A stretch of DNA of 64,000 nt from Waddlia chondrophila WSU 86-1044. Lineage in GTDB: Bacteria; Chlamydiota; Chlamydiia; Chlamydiales; Waddliaceae. Position numbers and translations under genes: made by a program. Positions within the stretch are counted from its first letter, which is position 1; every line of letters starts with the position of its first letter. The DNA lies in contig NC_014225.1 of NCBI RefSeq assembly GCF_000092785.1, forward strand, positions 757,340 to 821,339. Direction: 5' to 3'. Positions 26,997 through 35,776 of this stretch are shown in pieces. Under the pieces are notes generated by a model. The model saw only the letters and a list, made by a program, of their open reading frames with translations. It made no database searches and was not told where the DNA came from.

Positions 26997-27269
26997 ATGC
27001 CAAAGTGTCAAGTGACAGGCAAGAAGACAACACGCGGCAACAAATATAGCATCCGCGGTATTGCCAAAAAGCAGAAAGGGATCGGTCTAAACATTACGGG
27101 AAAGACAAGACGGACATTCAAGCCGAATATCATTGAGAAAAAACTCTGGTTTCCTGAGGAAAAGCGTTTCATTACGCTTAAACTTTCTACTTCGGCGTTA
27201 CGCACGATTGATAAGGTTGGCGTGGGCCCCATTGTCCGCAAACTGCGTGCGCAAGGCCACAAAATTTAA
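26997..27269 (+). CDS. rpmB: 50S ribosomal protein L28
   Basis: Large-subunit protein bL28 of 90 residues. The start MPKCQVTGKKTTRGNKYSIRG, the central RRTFKPNIIEKKLWFPEE and the end ALRTIDKVGVGPIVRKLRA are typical. The ATG at 26997 has GGAG 6 bases upstream; an upstream ATG at 26952 in the same frame would add a non-family extension and is rejected. It follows metG after 79 bases and is followed by a strong hairpin, so it may be a separate transcription unit or the end of one. Confidence 0.96.
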   Translation: MPKCQVTGKKTTRGNKYSIRGIAKKQKGIGLNITGKTRRTFKPNIIEKKLWFPEEKRFITLKLSTSALRTIDKVGVGPIVRKLRAQGHKI

Positions 27270-27279
27270 TTGAGTGGTA

Positions 27280-27304
27280 GCGGGCGGAACGATTTTCCGC
27301 TCGC
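27280..27304 (+). terminator. hairpin after rpmB, probable terminator
   Basis: A 10-base-pair GC-rich stem (GCGGGCGGAA with TTCCGCTCGC, one G-T wobble) closes a CGATT loop 11 bases after the rpmB stop. The T-rich stretch (CATCATTTTT) begins several bases further on, so intrinsic termination is likely but not textbook. Confidence 0.55.
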
Positions 27305-27348
27305 ATTGTCCATCATTTTTAAATCTTCAATCATCATTTTATTTGAAG

Positions 27349-27378
27349 TTGACATTGTCTAGTTTTAAATGTTACATA
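27349..27378 (+). promoter_or_regulatory. probable promoter of the M13 peptidase gene
   Basis: A perfect TTGACA (27349-27354) is followed after 18 bases by TACATA (27373-27378), with an AT-rich spacer, about 35 bases upstream of the peptidase start. It sits just after the rpmB hairpin, as expected for a new transcription unit. Confidence 0.5.
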
Positions 27379-27414
27379 AATTTTTTTATTATTTTGGTAG
27401 CATTGGAAGGTGTG

Positions 27415-29613
27415 ATGTCTGCAAATATCCATCATCAGCCTTTGGGCTCTTTATCGAATTGTGAATGTTGCGAACAAATTTTGCCTGAAGCGCCCACTGA
27501 AAGCGAAATTTCAGGGGTCATCCATTTTTTTTGCAGCACGGAATGCGAAAAAAATTGGTCTCAAAATCGGAAACTCAAGCTGCACGATGGATTTACCGAC
27601 GATATCACAGCAAATAAAACAGCAGAGATCTCTTCAGCTCTCTTTTCCTCTTATGAGAATGCTTTTGATTGGAGCGGGATGGATTTAAGTGTGAAGCCTG
27701 GGGATGATTTTTTTCATTACGCGGCAGGAAAGTGGATCGCTAATGTCCAAATTCCCAAAGGCCATTCCGGTTGGGGATCATTTTATGAGGTTGCCAAAAA
27801 GAATCAAGATCGTTTGCAGGAGTTATTAACGGAGCAGTTTGTGCCGACATGCGATTCCGACGAGATTCTTCTCAATTTTTACAAGAGTTATTTGAATCTG
27901 GAAGCCCAGAATGAAGCAGGGCTTTCACCGATTGCCGATTATCTTGAAAAAGTCGACAGCATTGCAAGCTTTGAAGATGTCGTTGACGTCTTGGCTTTCT
28001 TGCAAAAGCATGGAATTCCCTCGTTTTTTAGTTTATGGGTAAGCGCCCATCCATACGAGAGCGAAAGGAATATCGTCCGCATCGGCCAGGGTGTCTTAGG
28101 CATGGGGGATCATCAGCTCTATATCGATGAAAAAAAGGATGACATACGCAAAGCTTATCTTAAGTATGTTGAAAAAATTTTTGAGTTGTCGGGAGAAGAC
28201 GAAAAATCGGCTGCAGGATTGGCTGGCAAGTTGTTTGCATTTGAGAAAGAGTTAGCTGAAACATTCATGAGCAAGGAGAATGAGAGGAAAATAGAAATGA
28301 CCACTCACTTGTTCGATCGATCGCAGCTTCAAAAAACTTTTGACTTTCCATTTGATCGTTTTTTTAAGCAAATGGGAATTTCCCCTTTAGTCGTGAATGT
28401 AAAGAACGAGGAGTTTTTAAAATTTGCAACTAAGCTATCTCGTGAAATTGAAAGCATCAAGCTCTATTTGCGATTTACCATTATCAATAGTTTCAAAAGC
28501 GCGCTAGGAGCTGAATTCTTTCAATCGTCTTTTGATTTTTATCAAAAAACGTTAAATGGCGTGGAAACACCCAAGCCGATTCAGGAAAGGATGATAGACT
28601 CCATGAACTCCATGTTAGGGGATGCTCTTGGTAAACTTTATGTTGCTAAGTTTTTCTCTCCTGAGAAAAAACGATCCGTAGAGGAGATGGTTTCTTTTGT
28701 AAAAAAGGCTTTTTTCCAAAGGATTGACCAGTTGGGATGGCTGGGAGAGAAGACGAAAGCTAAGGCGATAGAAAAAGTGCAGGCGATGGAGATACAGGTT
28801 GCCTATCCGGATGAAGAGCATTGGACCGATTATAGCCGGATGGAAAAAATTTCGGGGGATTCTCCTTTAGCGTATCATTTTAAGGAAATTTTTAGCTTTG
28901 AAAGTCAGCGTGAGTGGAGCAAAGTGGAAAAACCTGTCGATCGCAGGGAGTGGCCTTGGCCTCCTCAGGTGGTGAATGCGTGCAACATGCCGAATCGGAA
29001 CATGCTTAATTTTCCGTGCGGCATTTTGCAGTACCCGTTTTTTACCAGCGATCCAGCGGTTAATTGGGGGGCATTCGGAATGGTTTTCTGCCATGAAATG
29101 ATCCACTCTTTTGATGATCAAGGGAGAAAATTTGATCTGCATGGAAATCAGGCGGATTGGTGGTCTGAAGAAGATAAAGAAACGTATGACAAATATGCCA
29201 AAGAGATTGTGGAGCAATTTAATGAATATTCTTTGTCTTTTTCCGATGGGACGACGCAAAATGTCAGGGGAGAGCTCTGCCTTGGAGAAAATATTGCAGA
29301 TTTAGGAGGACTTCAGATCGCTTATTGTGCTTTTCAAGAGTACTTAAAAAGCCATCCTTTGCCGACTGTGAACGGATTTACTCCTGAACAAAGATTTTTC
29401 TTGGGATACGCTCAGGTATGGCGGGTGAAATTAACTGAAGAGAGTGAAAAATTGAAATTGAATAATGATCCGCACAGCCCGCCTCTTTGGAGGGTTAATG
29501 GCGTGCTTTCTCAGATGCCTGAGTTTAAGCAGGCTTTCGGATTGGATGATGATTGCCCTATGGTGCGGCCTGAAGAGAAACGCTCCAAGATGTGGTCGCC
29601 TACACGCTCTTAA
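27415..29613 (+). CDS. pepO: M13-family zinc metallopeptidase with N-terminal cysteine cluster
   Basis: A 732-residue neprilysin/PepO-type oligopeptidase. The M13 hallmarks are FFHYAAGKWI near the N terminus, VNACNMPNRNML, the zinc site HEMIH with SFDDQGR, and the third-ligand motif ENIADLGGL, ending at KMW where the family ends in CxVW. Before the catalytic domain (about residues 15-45) lies CECC...FCSTEC, a CxxC-CxxxC pattern like TRASH/MYM zinc fingers, which is not part of standard M13 enzymes. There is no signal peptide, so a cytoplasmic location is inferred. The ATG at 27415 has GGAAGG just upstream. Its last bases overlap the convergent next gene by 4. Confidence 0.92.
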   Translation: MSANIHHQPLGSLSNCECCEQILPEAPTESEISGVIHFFCSTECEKNWSQNRKLKLHDGFTDDITANKTAEISSALFSSYENAFDWSGMDLSVKPGDDFFHYAAGKWIANVQIPKGHSGWGSFYEVAKKNQDRLQELLTEQFVPTCDSDEILLNFYKSYLNLEAQNEAGLSPIADYLEKVDSIASFEDVVDVLAFLQKHGIPSFFSLWVSAHPYESERNIVRIGQGVLGMGDHQLYIDEKKDDIRKAYLKYVEKIFELSGEDEKSAAGLAGKLFAFEKELAETFMSKENERKIEMTTHLFDRSQLQKTFDFPFDRFFKQMGISPLVVNVKNEEFLKFATKLSREIESIKLYLRFTIINSFKSALGAEFFQSSFDFYQKTLNGVETPKPIQERMIDSMNSMLGDALGKLYVAKFFSPEKKRSVEEMVSFVKKAFFQRIDQLGWLGEKTKAKAIEKVQAMEIQVAYPDEEHWTDYSRMEKISGDSPLAYHFKEIFSFESQREWSKVEKPVDRREWPWPPQVVNACNMPNRNMLNFPCGILQYPFFTSDPAVNWGAFGMVFCHEMIHSFDDQGRKFDLHGNQADWWSEEDKETYDKYAKEIVEQFNEYSLSFSDGTTQNVRGELCLGENIADLGGLQIAYCAFQEYLKSHPLPTVNGFTPEQRFFLGYAQVWRVKLTEESEKLKLNNDPHSPPLWRVNGVLSQMPEFKQAFGLDDDCPMVRPEEKRSKMWSPTRS

Positions 29614-30044
29614 TTTCTAGGAACATCAAGTGGAATCCATTTTTCGCTTACGTTGTGCCTCTTATAATGATGGCGGTCGTTTTCCTCTTCGATTAGATCT
29701 TCGTCATCGATTTGAGGCATTTCTTTCTTTTTATACTTCTTGATGATCTCCAAAAGCTCGTCAATTCGCTTCACTTCCGATTCTTTCAGACTATCCCTTC
29801 TTTTCTTGATGATTTCGGCTAGAGAGGAGATTTCTTTTTTACTGATTTTAATCTTTTTGTAGATATCCGGACTTGTTTTCTTTATCCACTTCAGTTCTTG
29901 AACGACGGCGATAAATTTCTGGGCAGGATGAAGAGCTTTTGGATCATCCTTATTTTTTGAGCTTTCCAGAATCTGGTTGACCTTCATCTTATACAAGCCT
30001 TCCGTAAGGGCTTCTTCTACTTTGGAATAGTTCATTTTTCCCAT
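29610..30044 (-). CDS. small charged protein, function unknown
   Basis: A 144-residue protein, strongly lysine/glutamate-rich and predicted helical (KKISKKEISSLAEIIKKRR, ELLEIIKKYKKK), with an acidic then histidine-containing C terminus (DEDLIEEENDRHHYKRH). No membrane segment, signal peptide or known family is seen. AAAGAGG 7 bases upstream of the ATG supports it as a real gene. It is convergent with, and overlaps by 4 bases, the M13 peptidase gene, and is divergent from the transhydrogenase gene. Confidence 0.65.
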   Translation of the reverse strand: MGKMNYSKVEEALTEGLYKMKVNQILESSKNKDDPKALHPAQKFIAVVQELKWIKKTSPDIYKKIKISKKEISSLAEIIKKRRDSLKESEVKRIDELLEIIKKYKKKEMPQIDDEDLIEEENDRHHYKRHNVSEKWIPLDVPRN

Positions 30045-30161
30045 TATTAAACCTCTTTATCTATGTCTTATTCTATCATTTTTTTTTAAAAATATCAAAA
30101 AAATATTACAATGAAACATCCTCCATTGCAAAGTCTTTAGCAAAAAGGTATATTGAATTTA

Positions 30162-31559
30162 ATGGAAGAGATTACTGTAGACATGGTTGTGATCGGATCC
30201 GGACCTGCGGGGCAGAAGGCTGCTATTCAAGCCTCGAAGCTTGGCAAGCAGGTCATTGTGATCGAAAAAGCTCCGGATCCAGGAGGCAGCTGTCTGTTTG
30301 CAGGAACGATCCCGTCTAAAACATTTCGGGAAGCGATCATCGATCTGACACGTTTTCATGAAAGGCGTTTTTTTAGTGGAAGGCTGCCGAAGGATGAGAT
30401 CTCTATGACGGATCTCCAATATCGGCTGGATAAGGTGATCGATGATGAAAAAAGCATGCTTTACCGCCAGTTCAGAAGAAATCGAATCCGTTTAATTCAA
30501 GGTACTGCACGTTTTGAAAATCCTCATATGGTGGTAGTCATCGATGAAGAATATCGCATGCTTTATCAGATCCGGTCCGAGCACTTTGTCATCGCTACAG
30601 GCTCTAAGCCTCGCAAACCGATTGATATTCCTTTCGATAATGATGTGATTCTTGATTCGACCAGCCTTTTGCGTATCAAGGATGTGCCTAAAAGTTTATT
30701 GGTTTTGGGAGGAGGAGTCATTGGAGCGGAGTATGCGAGCTTTTTTTCGGCTTTGGGCACACAGGTGACAATTATCGACAAGAAAGACCATATTTTGCCT
30801 TTCCTTGACTCAGAGATCGGCATTCATCTGCAAACGGCCCTCACCGATATCGGTTTGAAATTTTTAGGAGGCAAGATCCCCAAGAAAATAGCGCGGGTCA
30901 ATAACCATGCTGTGGTCGAATTCGAAGATGAATCTGTATTGGAGGCTGATAAGCTCCTGTTTGCATTGGGCAGGACAGCGAATGTAGAAGGGCTGCATAT
31001 TGAAAATGCAGGTTTGAAGACAAATGATTGGGGGTATTTGGTTGTCAATGCACTGTTTCAAACGCAGCAATCGCATATTTATGCCGTTGGAGATGTTATC
31101 GGCGGGCCAAGCCTCGCTTCAACCAGTATGGAGCAGGGGAGGCTAGCTTCCAGACATGCTTTTGGAGCTGAATCGCATCATTTCCCAGCCTTTTATCCTA
31201 TTGGGATTTATTCAATTCCGGAGATATCAAGTTGCGGCTACACGGAAGACAAAATGAAAGAAATGGGATTTAGTTATGAAGTGGGAAGAGCCTACTATTA
31301 CGAGATTGCCCGCAGCCACATTGCCGGCGGATCGACAGGGCTGATCAAAATTGTCTTTCATGCGGAAACCCTGGAAATTTTAGGCGTGCACGCGATTGGC
31401 AGGGGTGCGACAGAATTTATTCATATCGGACAGATGGCAATTAGCTTTCGAGCCAAAATCGACTATTTTATTGATCATATTTTCAATTACCCGACCTATG
31501 CTGAGGGGTATCGCGTGGCAGCCCTGAACGGTTTTAATAAAATTAAACACAGGAAATAA
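30162..31559 (+). CDS. sthA: soluble pyridine nucleotide transhydrogenase (SthA-like flavoprotein)
   Basis: FAD enzyme of the pyridine nucleotide-disulfide oxidoreductase family, likely converting NADPH + NAD to NADP + NADH. An N-terminal FAD fold (VVIGSGPAGQKAAIQASK) is followed by GGSCLFAGTIPSK, a second Rossmann fold (LVLGGGVIGAEYASFFSALG), the FAD site YAVGDVIG and a dimerisation domain. The second redox cysteine of lipoamide dehydrogenase is absent (C followed by LFAGT), which points to transhydrogenase. At 465 residues it is full length. A TTG at 30153 with AAAAAGG is an alternative start. It lies 11 bases before a small membrane protein gene. Confidence 0.9.
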   Translation: MEEITVDMVVIGSGPAGQKAAIQASKLGKQVIVIEKAPDPGGSCLFAGTIPSKTFREAIIDLTRFHERRFFSGRLPKDEISMTDLQYRLDKVIDDEKSMLYRQFRRNRIRLIQGTARFENPHMVVVIDEEYRMLYQIRSEHFVIATGSKPRKPIDIPFDNDVILDSTSLLRIKDVPKSLLVLGGGVIGAEYASFFSALGTQVTIIDKKDHILPFLDSEIGIHLQTALTDIGLKFLGGKIPKKIARVNNHAVVEFEDESVLEADKLLFALGRTANVEGLHIENAGLKTNDWGYLVVNALFQTQQSHIYAVGDVIGGPSLASTSMEQGRLASRHAFGAESHHFPAFYPIGIYSIPEISSCGYTEDKMKEMGFSYEVGRAYYYEIARSHIAGGSTGLIKIVFHAETLEILGVHAIGRGATEFIHIGQMAISFRAKIDYFIDHIFNYPTYAEGYRVAALNGFNKIKHRK

Positions 31560-31570
31560 CAGACAGGATA

Positions 31571-32035
31571 ATGGAGCATAAAGATCATCAAGAGATTGAA
31601 AAGCCTGAGCGCATTTATGTTGAAACTGAAGATTATGATCCCGGACATGAATTTGGAGGGTTTCAGAAAGAGTTTAAGTCTTCTTATCAAAGAATCGGAG
31701 CTCGAAGCTATCCTGTTTCAGTTAGAATTGCCTGTTTGTTTCTGACACTATTTCTTCTCTTTTTTCTTCTGATGGCAACGCCTTTTGTCTTGCTGTTTTT
31801 TGGCGTCAACGTGTTGACGTTTTTTCAGTGGCATAAGCTCTGGGAGCGCACGAAAATCGTGTGGAGCACTTATAGCAAAATGATCGTCACAGCATTTGGC
31901 CTTTTGGTCGGAATTTTCAGCCCTGCATTAGGGTTATCGATCATTGTGGTCTACTTGATGATGCAAGGTCAGAAAAGTAGCAATACTTGGGTGGAAAGAA
32001 TTTTTAAGGCAAGTAAGAAAAGGCAGGGTAGATAA
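31571..32035 (+). CDS. small membrane protein, function unknown
   Basis: A 154-residue protein with a charged N-terminal 50 residues and two or three hydrophobic segments (about 52-82, and 102-130 with LLVGIFSPALGLSIIVVYLMM), ending in a basic tail. The long first hydrophobic stretch could form a hairpin. It follows the transhydrogenase gene by 11 bases and is probably cotranscribed. No family is recognised; an Inc-like role is possible from its shape but weakly supported. Confidence 0.65.
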   Translation: MEHKDHQEIEKPERIYVETEDYDPGHEFGGFQKEFKSSYQRIGARSYPVSVRIACLFLTLFLLFFLLMATPFVLLFFGVNVLTFFQWHKLWERTKIVWSTYSKMIVTAFGLLVGIFSPALGLSIIVVYLMMQGQKSSNTWVERIFKASKKRQGR

Positions 32036-32180
32036 TATCTTTTAGCCAGCTATAATTTTACTAGCTTGAAATCTGCAATTCAGCATATGATGGAGTTACT
32101 TAAACTGTTAGTCTTTTCTGCTCTCGGATAGTTCCCTGTAAGGTGAAGACTTTAATTTTTTTTTAGTATTGGAGAAAGTC

Positions 32181-32459
32181 ATGAAACTTTATGTAGGAAA
32201 CTTGTCCTATCGTGTATCGGAAGATCAATTCAAAGATTATTTTGCCTCTTTCGGCGAAGTCTTGAGTGCGAAAATCATTACTGATCGTTTTACCGGTCAG
32301 TCTAAAGGATTCGGATTTGTCGAATTTGCAGATAAAGAAGCTGCAGAAGAGGCAATTAAAGAGCTCAATGGATCTAACTTCGAAGGACGCAGCATTGTCG
32401 TTAACGAAGCGAAGCCGATGGAAGATCGTCCTCCTCGCCGCAGCAAAACACGCGGTTAG
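32181..32459 (+). CDS. RRM-type RNA-binding protein
   Basis: A single RNA recognition motif protein of 92 residues, of the small glycine-rich bacterial type. RNP2 (LYVGNLSY) and RNP1 (KGFGFVEF) are both intact at the expected spacing, followed by a short basic tail (PPRRSKTRG). It probably binds single-stranded RNA, perhaps in regulation or cold response; the target is unknown. The ATG has GGAG 7 bases upstream; a TTG at 32169 is a weaker alternative. A convergent hairpin follows directly. The 145-base gap upstream shows no confident promoter. Confidence 0.93.
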   Translation: MKLYVGNLSYRVSEDQFKDYFASFGEVLSAKIITDRFTGQSKGFGFVEFADKEAAEEAIKELNGSNFEGRSIVVNEAKPMEDRPPRRSKTRG

Positions 32460-32472
32460 AGAAGACCTTGAA

Positions 32473-32496
32473 GAGCAGAGGAGATTTCCTCTGCTC
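32473..32496. terminator. perfect hairpin between convergent genes
   Basis: GAGCAGAGGA, loop GATT, TCCTCTGCTC: a perfect 10-base-pair stem 13 bases after the RRM gene stop and touching the stop codon of the opposite gene. No T-run follows on either strand, so it may block convergent transcription or stabilise 3' ends rather than act as a classic intrinsic terminator. Confidence 0.6.
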
Positions 32497-33298
32497 AATC
32501 AGAAGAAAGCGAATCCGCTTTACGCGCTGCAAGGATCTCTTGCATGCGAGCCTCTATTTCCTCGATAGATGGCTGATTCTCTCCCGAATCTCTGAAAGGC
32601 AGCTGCCACATGGCAGGATAAAGACAGGCAATCCCTGCGCCAATGACCATGCCGATGAGTCCAGCTCCTGAGCTGTCTTCGACTGCCCTATCGAATGTCG
32701 ATGTTGAAGAACCTTCATCCTGAGGTTCGAGTTTAATTCCTGCTACGCATTGACTTAGCTTCATTCCAAGAAATGAGATTCCGCTTCCCGCTAAAACTCC
32801 CGAAGTGGTGCCGAATCCAATGATATTGTTCATCACTGTATGCGGTTTTTTAAATGATTTGATCGGAGTAAAAATAAATTGCAGCATGCCGCTAGTTGTT
32901 GCTGCAATCAAGGCAACACTTAATGCTGCAATCTTACTGGCGACGTTGACGAGTGTTCCGATTGCAAATCCAAGGCATCTGCCAGCCATTTTCAACCTTC
33001 CCAAAACAGGGCCTAGATTTTTATCTTTTGCCCAGGATTCCCTGAAGCTTTTTTTGATTTCTTTCGGAGAGAATCCTGTCAATTGCCTTGTTACGGCTTC
33101 TCCGAGATTTTTGTACAAACTGCCAACCGGAGCGCCTCTCATACGTTTGGCTGCTGTTTTAATGTCGTTGACGGAACTTCTTTCCGGTGTTAAAGGTAGG
33201 AGAAGGGTGTCTAGTGATGGGTCGGCATCATCGATTGATTCGAAAGAACTGAAAGAAGTATCTCCTCCTCCTAAGGAAAGGGGGTAATCGCTGTTCAT
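32495..33298 (-). CDS. hydrophobic secreted-effector/translocator-like protein, unknown
   Basis: A 267-residue protein with a serine-rich, non-cleavable-looking N terminus (MNSDYPLSLGGGDTSFSSF), a basic middle, and three hydrophobic stretches (near 115-150, 160-185 and 215-240), the first two close together as in inclusion-membrane proteins or small translocators. The ATG at 33298 overlaps the stop of the upstream SycD-like gene (ATGA), which favours it over a GTG at 33361. Coupling to a SycD-like chaperone gene suggests it is that chaperone's client for type III secretion. That is inference; no family is recognised. Confidence 0.7.
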   Translation of the reverse strand: MNSDYPLSLGGGDTSFSSFESIDDADPSLDTLLLPLTPERSSVNDIKTAAKRMRGAPVGSLYKNLGEAVTRQLTGFSPKEIKKSFRESWAKDKNLGPVLGRLKMAGRCLGFAIGTLVNVASKIAALSVALIAATTSGMLQFIFTPIKSFKKPHTVMNNIIGFGTTSGVLAGSGISFLGMKLSQCVAGIKLEPQDEGSSTSTFDRAVEDSSGAGLIGMVIGAGIACLYPAMWQLPFRDSGENQPSIEEIEARMQEILAARKADSLSSD

Positions 33299-34041
33299 TT
33301 TTGCCTCTTCTTTAAAAAACGGATAAATTCTTTTTGTGATTTCAACAGCTCTTGGTCGCACTCTTTCAATGCGTGATCCAATGTTTCAGCTGCCAGCTTG
33401 TGCTCTCCAATCGATAGATAGATCTCCGCTGTGTGCAGGTGAGGTCCAGGATGATCGTAATTGACGAGGGAAGCCATTGCAAATGAGCGCATCGCTTCGG
33501 AAAAATTCCCCTTCTTTTGCCAGCAGATACCTTGCGCATACCAAGGTTCGAATGTCAAATGGCTAAGGTTGGTTAACAGTAAAAAAATGCTTAGCGCATT
33601 GCTGTATTGTTTTTGATGAAAAAAATCAGCAGCAATGGTGTAGAAACTGTTAAAGGTTTCTTCACTGAGTCCGAACATTTCTAAAAGGGTATCGTAAAAA
33701 AAGGGGATTTCATCGTTTGACGGTTTTTCCTGAGAAATAAAACGGTGTCCTGCTTGTTGCAGGTCTTCAATGATGACAGTAGCGTTTGGCAATTTGTGCA
33801 AATGCTGCAAAGCTAGATCAAATCCCTTTTCCATAAGGGAAAGCTCTTCTCTTCCCAGCAAGAGGTTTTTAAATTCCTGCATCTCCTTTTCCACGTTTTT
33901 TTTCAAAGCGGGAATAGAAGCTCCTAGCTGCCCTTTGGAGATTTGTTGCGATTGTAGATGTTCCAGATACATCCGCTCAATTTCTTCCATGAGAGGCTTT
34001 ATAAGCTGATCTTGGATCTCAAATATCATTTTATCCATCAT
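33295..34041 (-). CDS. TPR protein resembling SycD/LcrH type III secretion chaperones
   Basis: A 248-residue protein. The C-terminal 110 residues hold three TPR-like units (FYTIAADFFHQKQYSNALSIF, FEPWYAQGICWQKKGNFSEA, PGPHLHTAEIYLSIGEHKLA), the pattern of SycD/LcrH chaperones that hold hydrophobic translocators before secretion. The first 140 residues are an extra helical domain not found in the short classic chaperones. Its stop overlaps the start of a hydrophobic protein gene by 4 bases, the arrangement expected for chaperone and client. Two ATGs stand at the start; no strong ribosome binding site is visible. Confidence 0.72.
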   Translation of the reverse strand: MMDKMIFEIQDQLIKPLMEEIERMYLEHLQSQQISKGQLGASIPALKKNVEKEMQEFKNLLLGREELSLMEKGFDLALQHLHKLPNATVIIEDLQQAGHRFISQEKPSNDEIPFFYDTLLEMFGLSEETFNSFYTIAADFFHQKQYSNALSIFLLLTNLSHLTFEPWYAQGICWQKKGNFSEAMRSFAMASLVNYDHPGPHLHTAEIYLSIGEHKLAAETLDHALKECDQELLKSQKEFIRFLKKRQK

Positions 34042-34170
34042 ATGAAATGATATATTAAATAATTTAAAGATGTCAAATAATAATTATATCATATACACAC
34101 TCTTATCCCTTTTGCTCAAATTCCTGTTTTGCTATACCGATTATTTTGGAAAACGATAAGGTGTAAGGTT

Positions 34171-35772
34171 ATGCAGAATCAAAAAGTGCAGGGGATCGAA
34201 ATTTTAGGAAAAATGTCTTCTGAATATGGGGAAATTTTAACGGATGAGGCGCTTTCCTTCATTGGAGTACTGCACAGGAGGTTTAATCAGAGGCGTTTGG
34301 ATCTATTGGAGCAAAGAGCGGAAAGGCAGCAGAGGCTAAATAGGGGAGAGCTGCCGATGTTTCTTAAGGAGACTGAAGCGTTGAGAAACGATATCGGCTG
34401 GACGGTTGCCGAAACTCCGGATGATTTGCAAAAGAGATGGGTAGAGATCACAGGGCCGACAGATCGAAAAATGGTGATTAATGCCATGAATTCCGGAGCC
34501 GATGCGTTTATGGCGGATTTTGAAGACGCGAACTCTCCGACTTGGGATAATCTTGTACAGGGGCAAATCAATTTGCGTGATGCGATCGATGGCTCTATCT
34601 CTTTTGAAAATCCCGATGGGAAAACGTATGCGCTTAATGAAACGCATGCGACCTTGCTCGTACGCCCAAGGGGGTGGCATTTAAATGAAAAGCACTGCAG
34701 GGTCGATGAAGAAGAGGTTTCCGGTTCGTTGTTTGATTTTGGGCTCTATTTTTTTCACAACGCCCATCGCCTTTTGAGAAAAGGAAGCGGCCCCTACTTT
34801 TATCTTCCCAAGCTGGAAAGCCATTTAGAAGCCAGATTGTGGAACGATGTGTTTCTCGCAGCTCAAGAGGCTTTGGAAATTCCTCGGGGAACAATCCGTG
34901 CAACCGTTTTGATCGAAACAATTTTGGCTGCTTTTGAAATGGAGGAGATCCTTTTTGAACTGCGGGAACATTCGGCTGGGCTGAATGCTGGAAGATGGGA
35001 CTATATTTTCAGTGTGATCAAAAAATTTCGCCGTCTTCCGGGTTTTTCTCTGCCTGATCGCAATCAGATCACGATGACTGTTCCTTTTATGCGGGCATAT
35101 ACAGAACTTTTGGTGAAGACGTGTCATCAGAGGGGTGCTCATGCGATTGGCGGGATGGCTGCGTTTATTCCGAATCGCAAAGATCCGGAAGTCACAGAAA
35201 AAGCTTTGCGAAAAGTTAAAGAAGATAAGCTGCGCGAAGTTGGGGACGGCTGCGACGGCACATGGGTAGCGCATCCGGACCTTGTGCCAGTTGCAAGGGC
35301 TGTTTTTGAGGAAAACCTTGAGGATAAGGCAAATCAAAAAGATCGGTTGAGGGAAGATGTCCATGTTGCCGCAGAGGACCTTTTGCATTTTAGTATTCCA
35401 AATGGAACGATTACAGAAGAAGGAGTCAGGCATAATATTAATGTTGCGCTGCAGTATTTGGCTTCCTGGCTCTCTGGGAAAGGTGCAGCGGCCATTGACA
35501 ATTTAATGGAAGACGCTGCGACTGCGGAGATTTCGCGGGCACAGGTTTGGCAGTGGATCCATGCAGGCTTGAAAACTGTTGATGGAAAGGCTGTCACTGA
35601 TGAGTGGGTGTCGATACTGATCGAAGATGAACTAGCCAAAATTCGTGCGTTTTATGGCGAGCTTTACCAGGAAAAGCTTTTTACGCAGGCACGTGCGCTG
35701 TTTGAAGAGCTTGTTTTTTCCAAACATTTTGTGGAATTTTTAACATTGCCGGCTTATCAAAAACTTAGGTAG
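34171..35772 (+). CDS. aceB: malate synthase A
   Basis: Condenses glyoxylate and acetyl-CoA to malate in the glyoxylate bypass. Family blocks are [59 protein letters not shown] and the signature [15 protein letters not shown], then [16 protein letters not shown] and [11 protein letters not shown]. At 533 residues it is the standard A-type length. The ATG at 34171 (MQNQKVQG) is preferred over an upstream ATG at 34129; AAGGTG lies 8 bases before it. aceA follows after 4 bases, so the pair forms an operon. Confidence 0.96.
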   Translation: MQNQKVQGIEILGKMSSEYGEILTDEALSFIGVLHRRFNQRRLDLLEQRAERQQRLNRGELPMFLKETEALRNDIGWTVAETPDDLQKRWVEITGPTDRKMVINAMNSGADAFMADFEDANSPTWDNLVQGQINLRDAIDGSISFENPDGKTYALNETHATLLVRPRGWHLNEKHCRVDEEEVSGSLFDFGLYFFHNAHRLLRKGSGPYFYLPKLESHLEARLWNDVFLAAQEALEIPRGTIRATVLIETILAAFEMEEILFELREHSAGLNAGRWDYIFSVIKKFRRLPGFSLPDRNQITMTVPFMRAYTELLVKTCHQRGAHAIGGMAAFIPNRKDPEVTEKALRKVKEDKLREVGDGCDGTWVAHPDLVPVARAVFEENLEDKANQKDRLREDVHVAAEDLLHFSIPNGTITEEGVRHNINVALQYLASWLSGKGAAAIDNLMEDAATAEISRAQVWQWIHAGLKTVDGKAVTDEWVSILIEDELAKIRAFYGELYQEKLFTQARALFEELVFSKHFVEFLTLPAYQKLR

Positions 35773-35776
35773 GTTC

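Noticed and set aside
34825-35433. 202-residue open frame antisense to malate synthase
   Set aside because: Shadow of aceB; composition is that of a complementary strand, with no recognisable domain.
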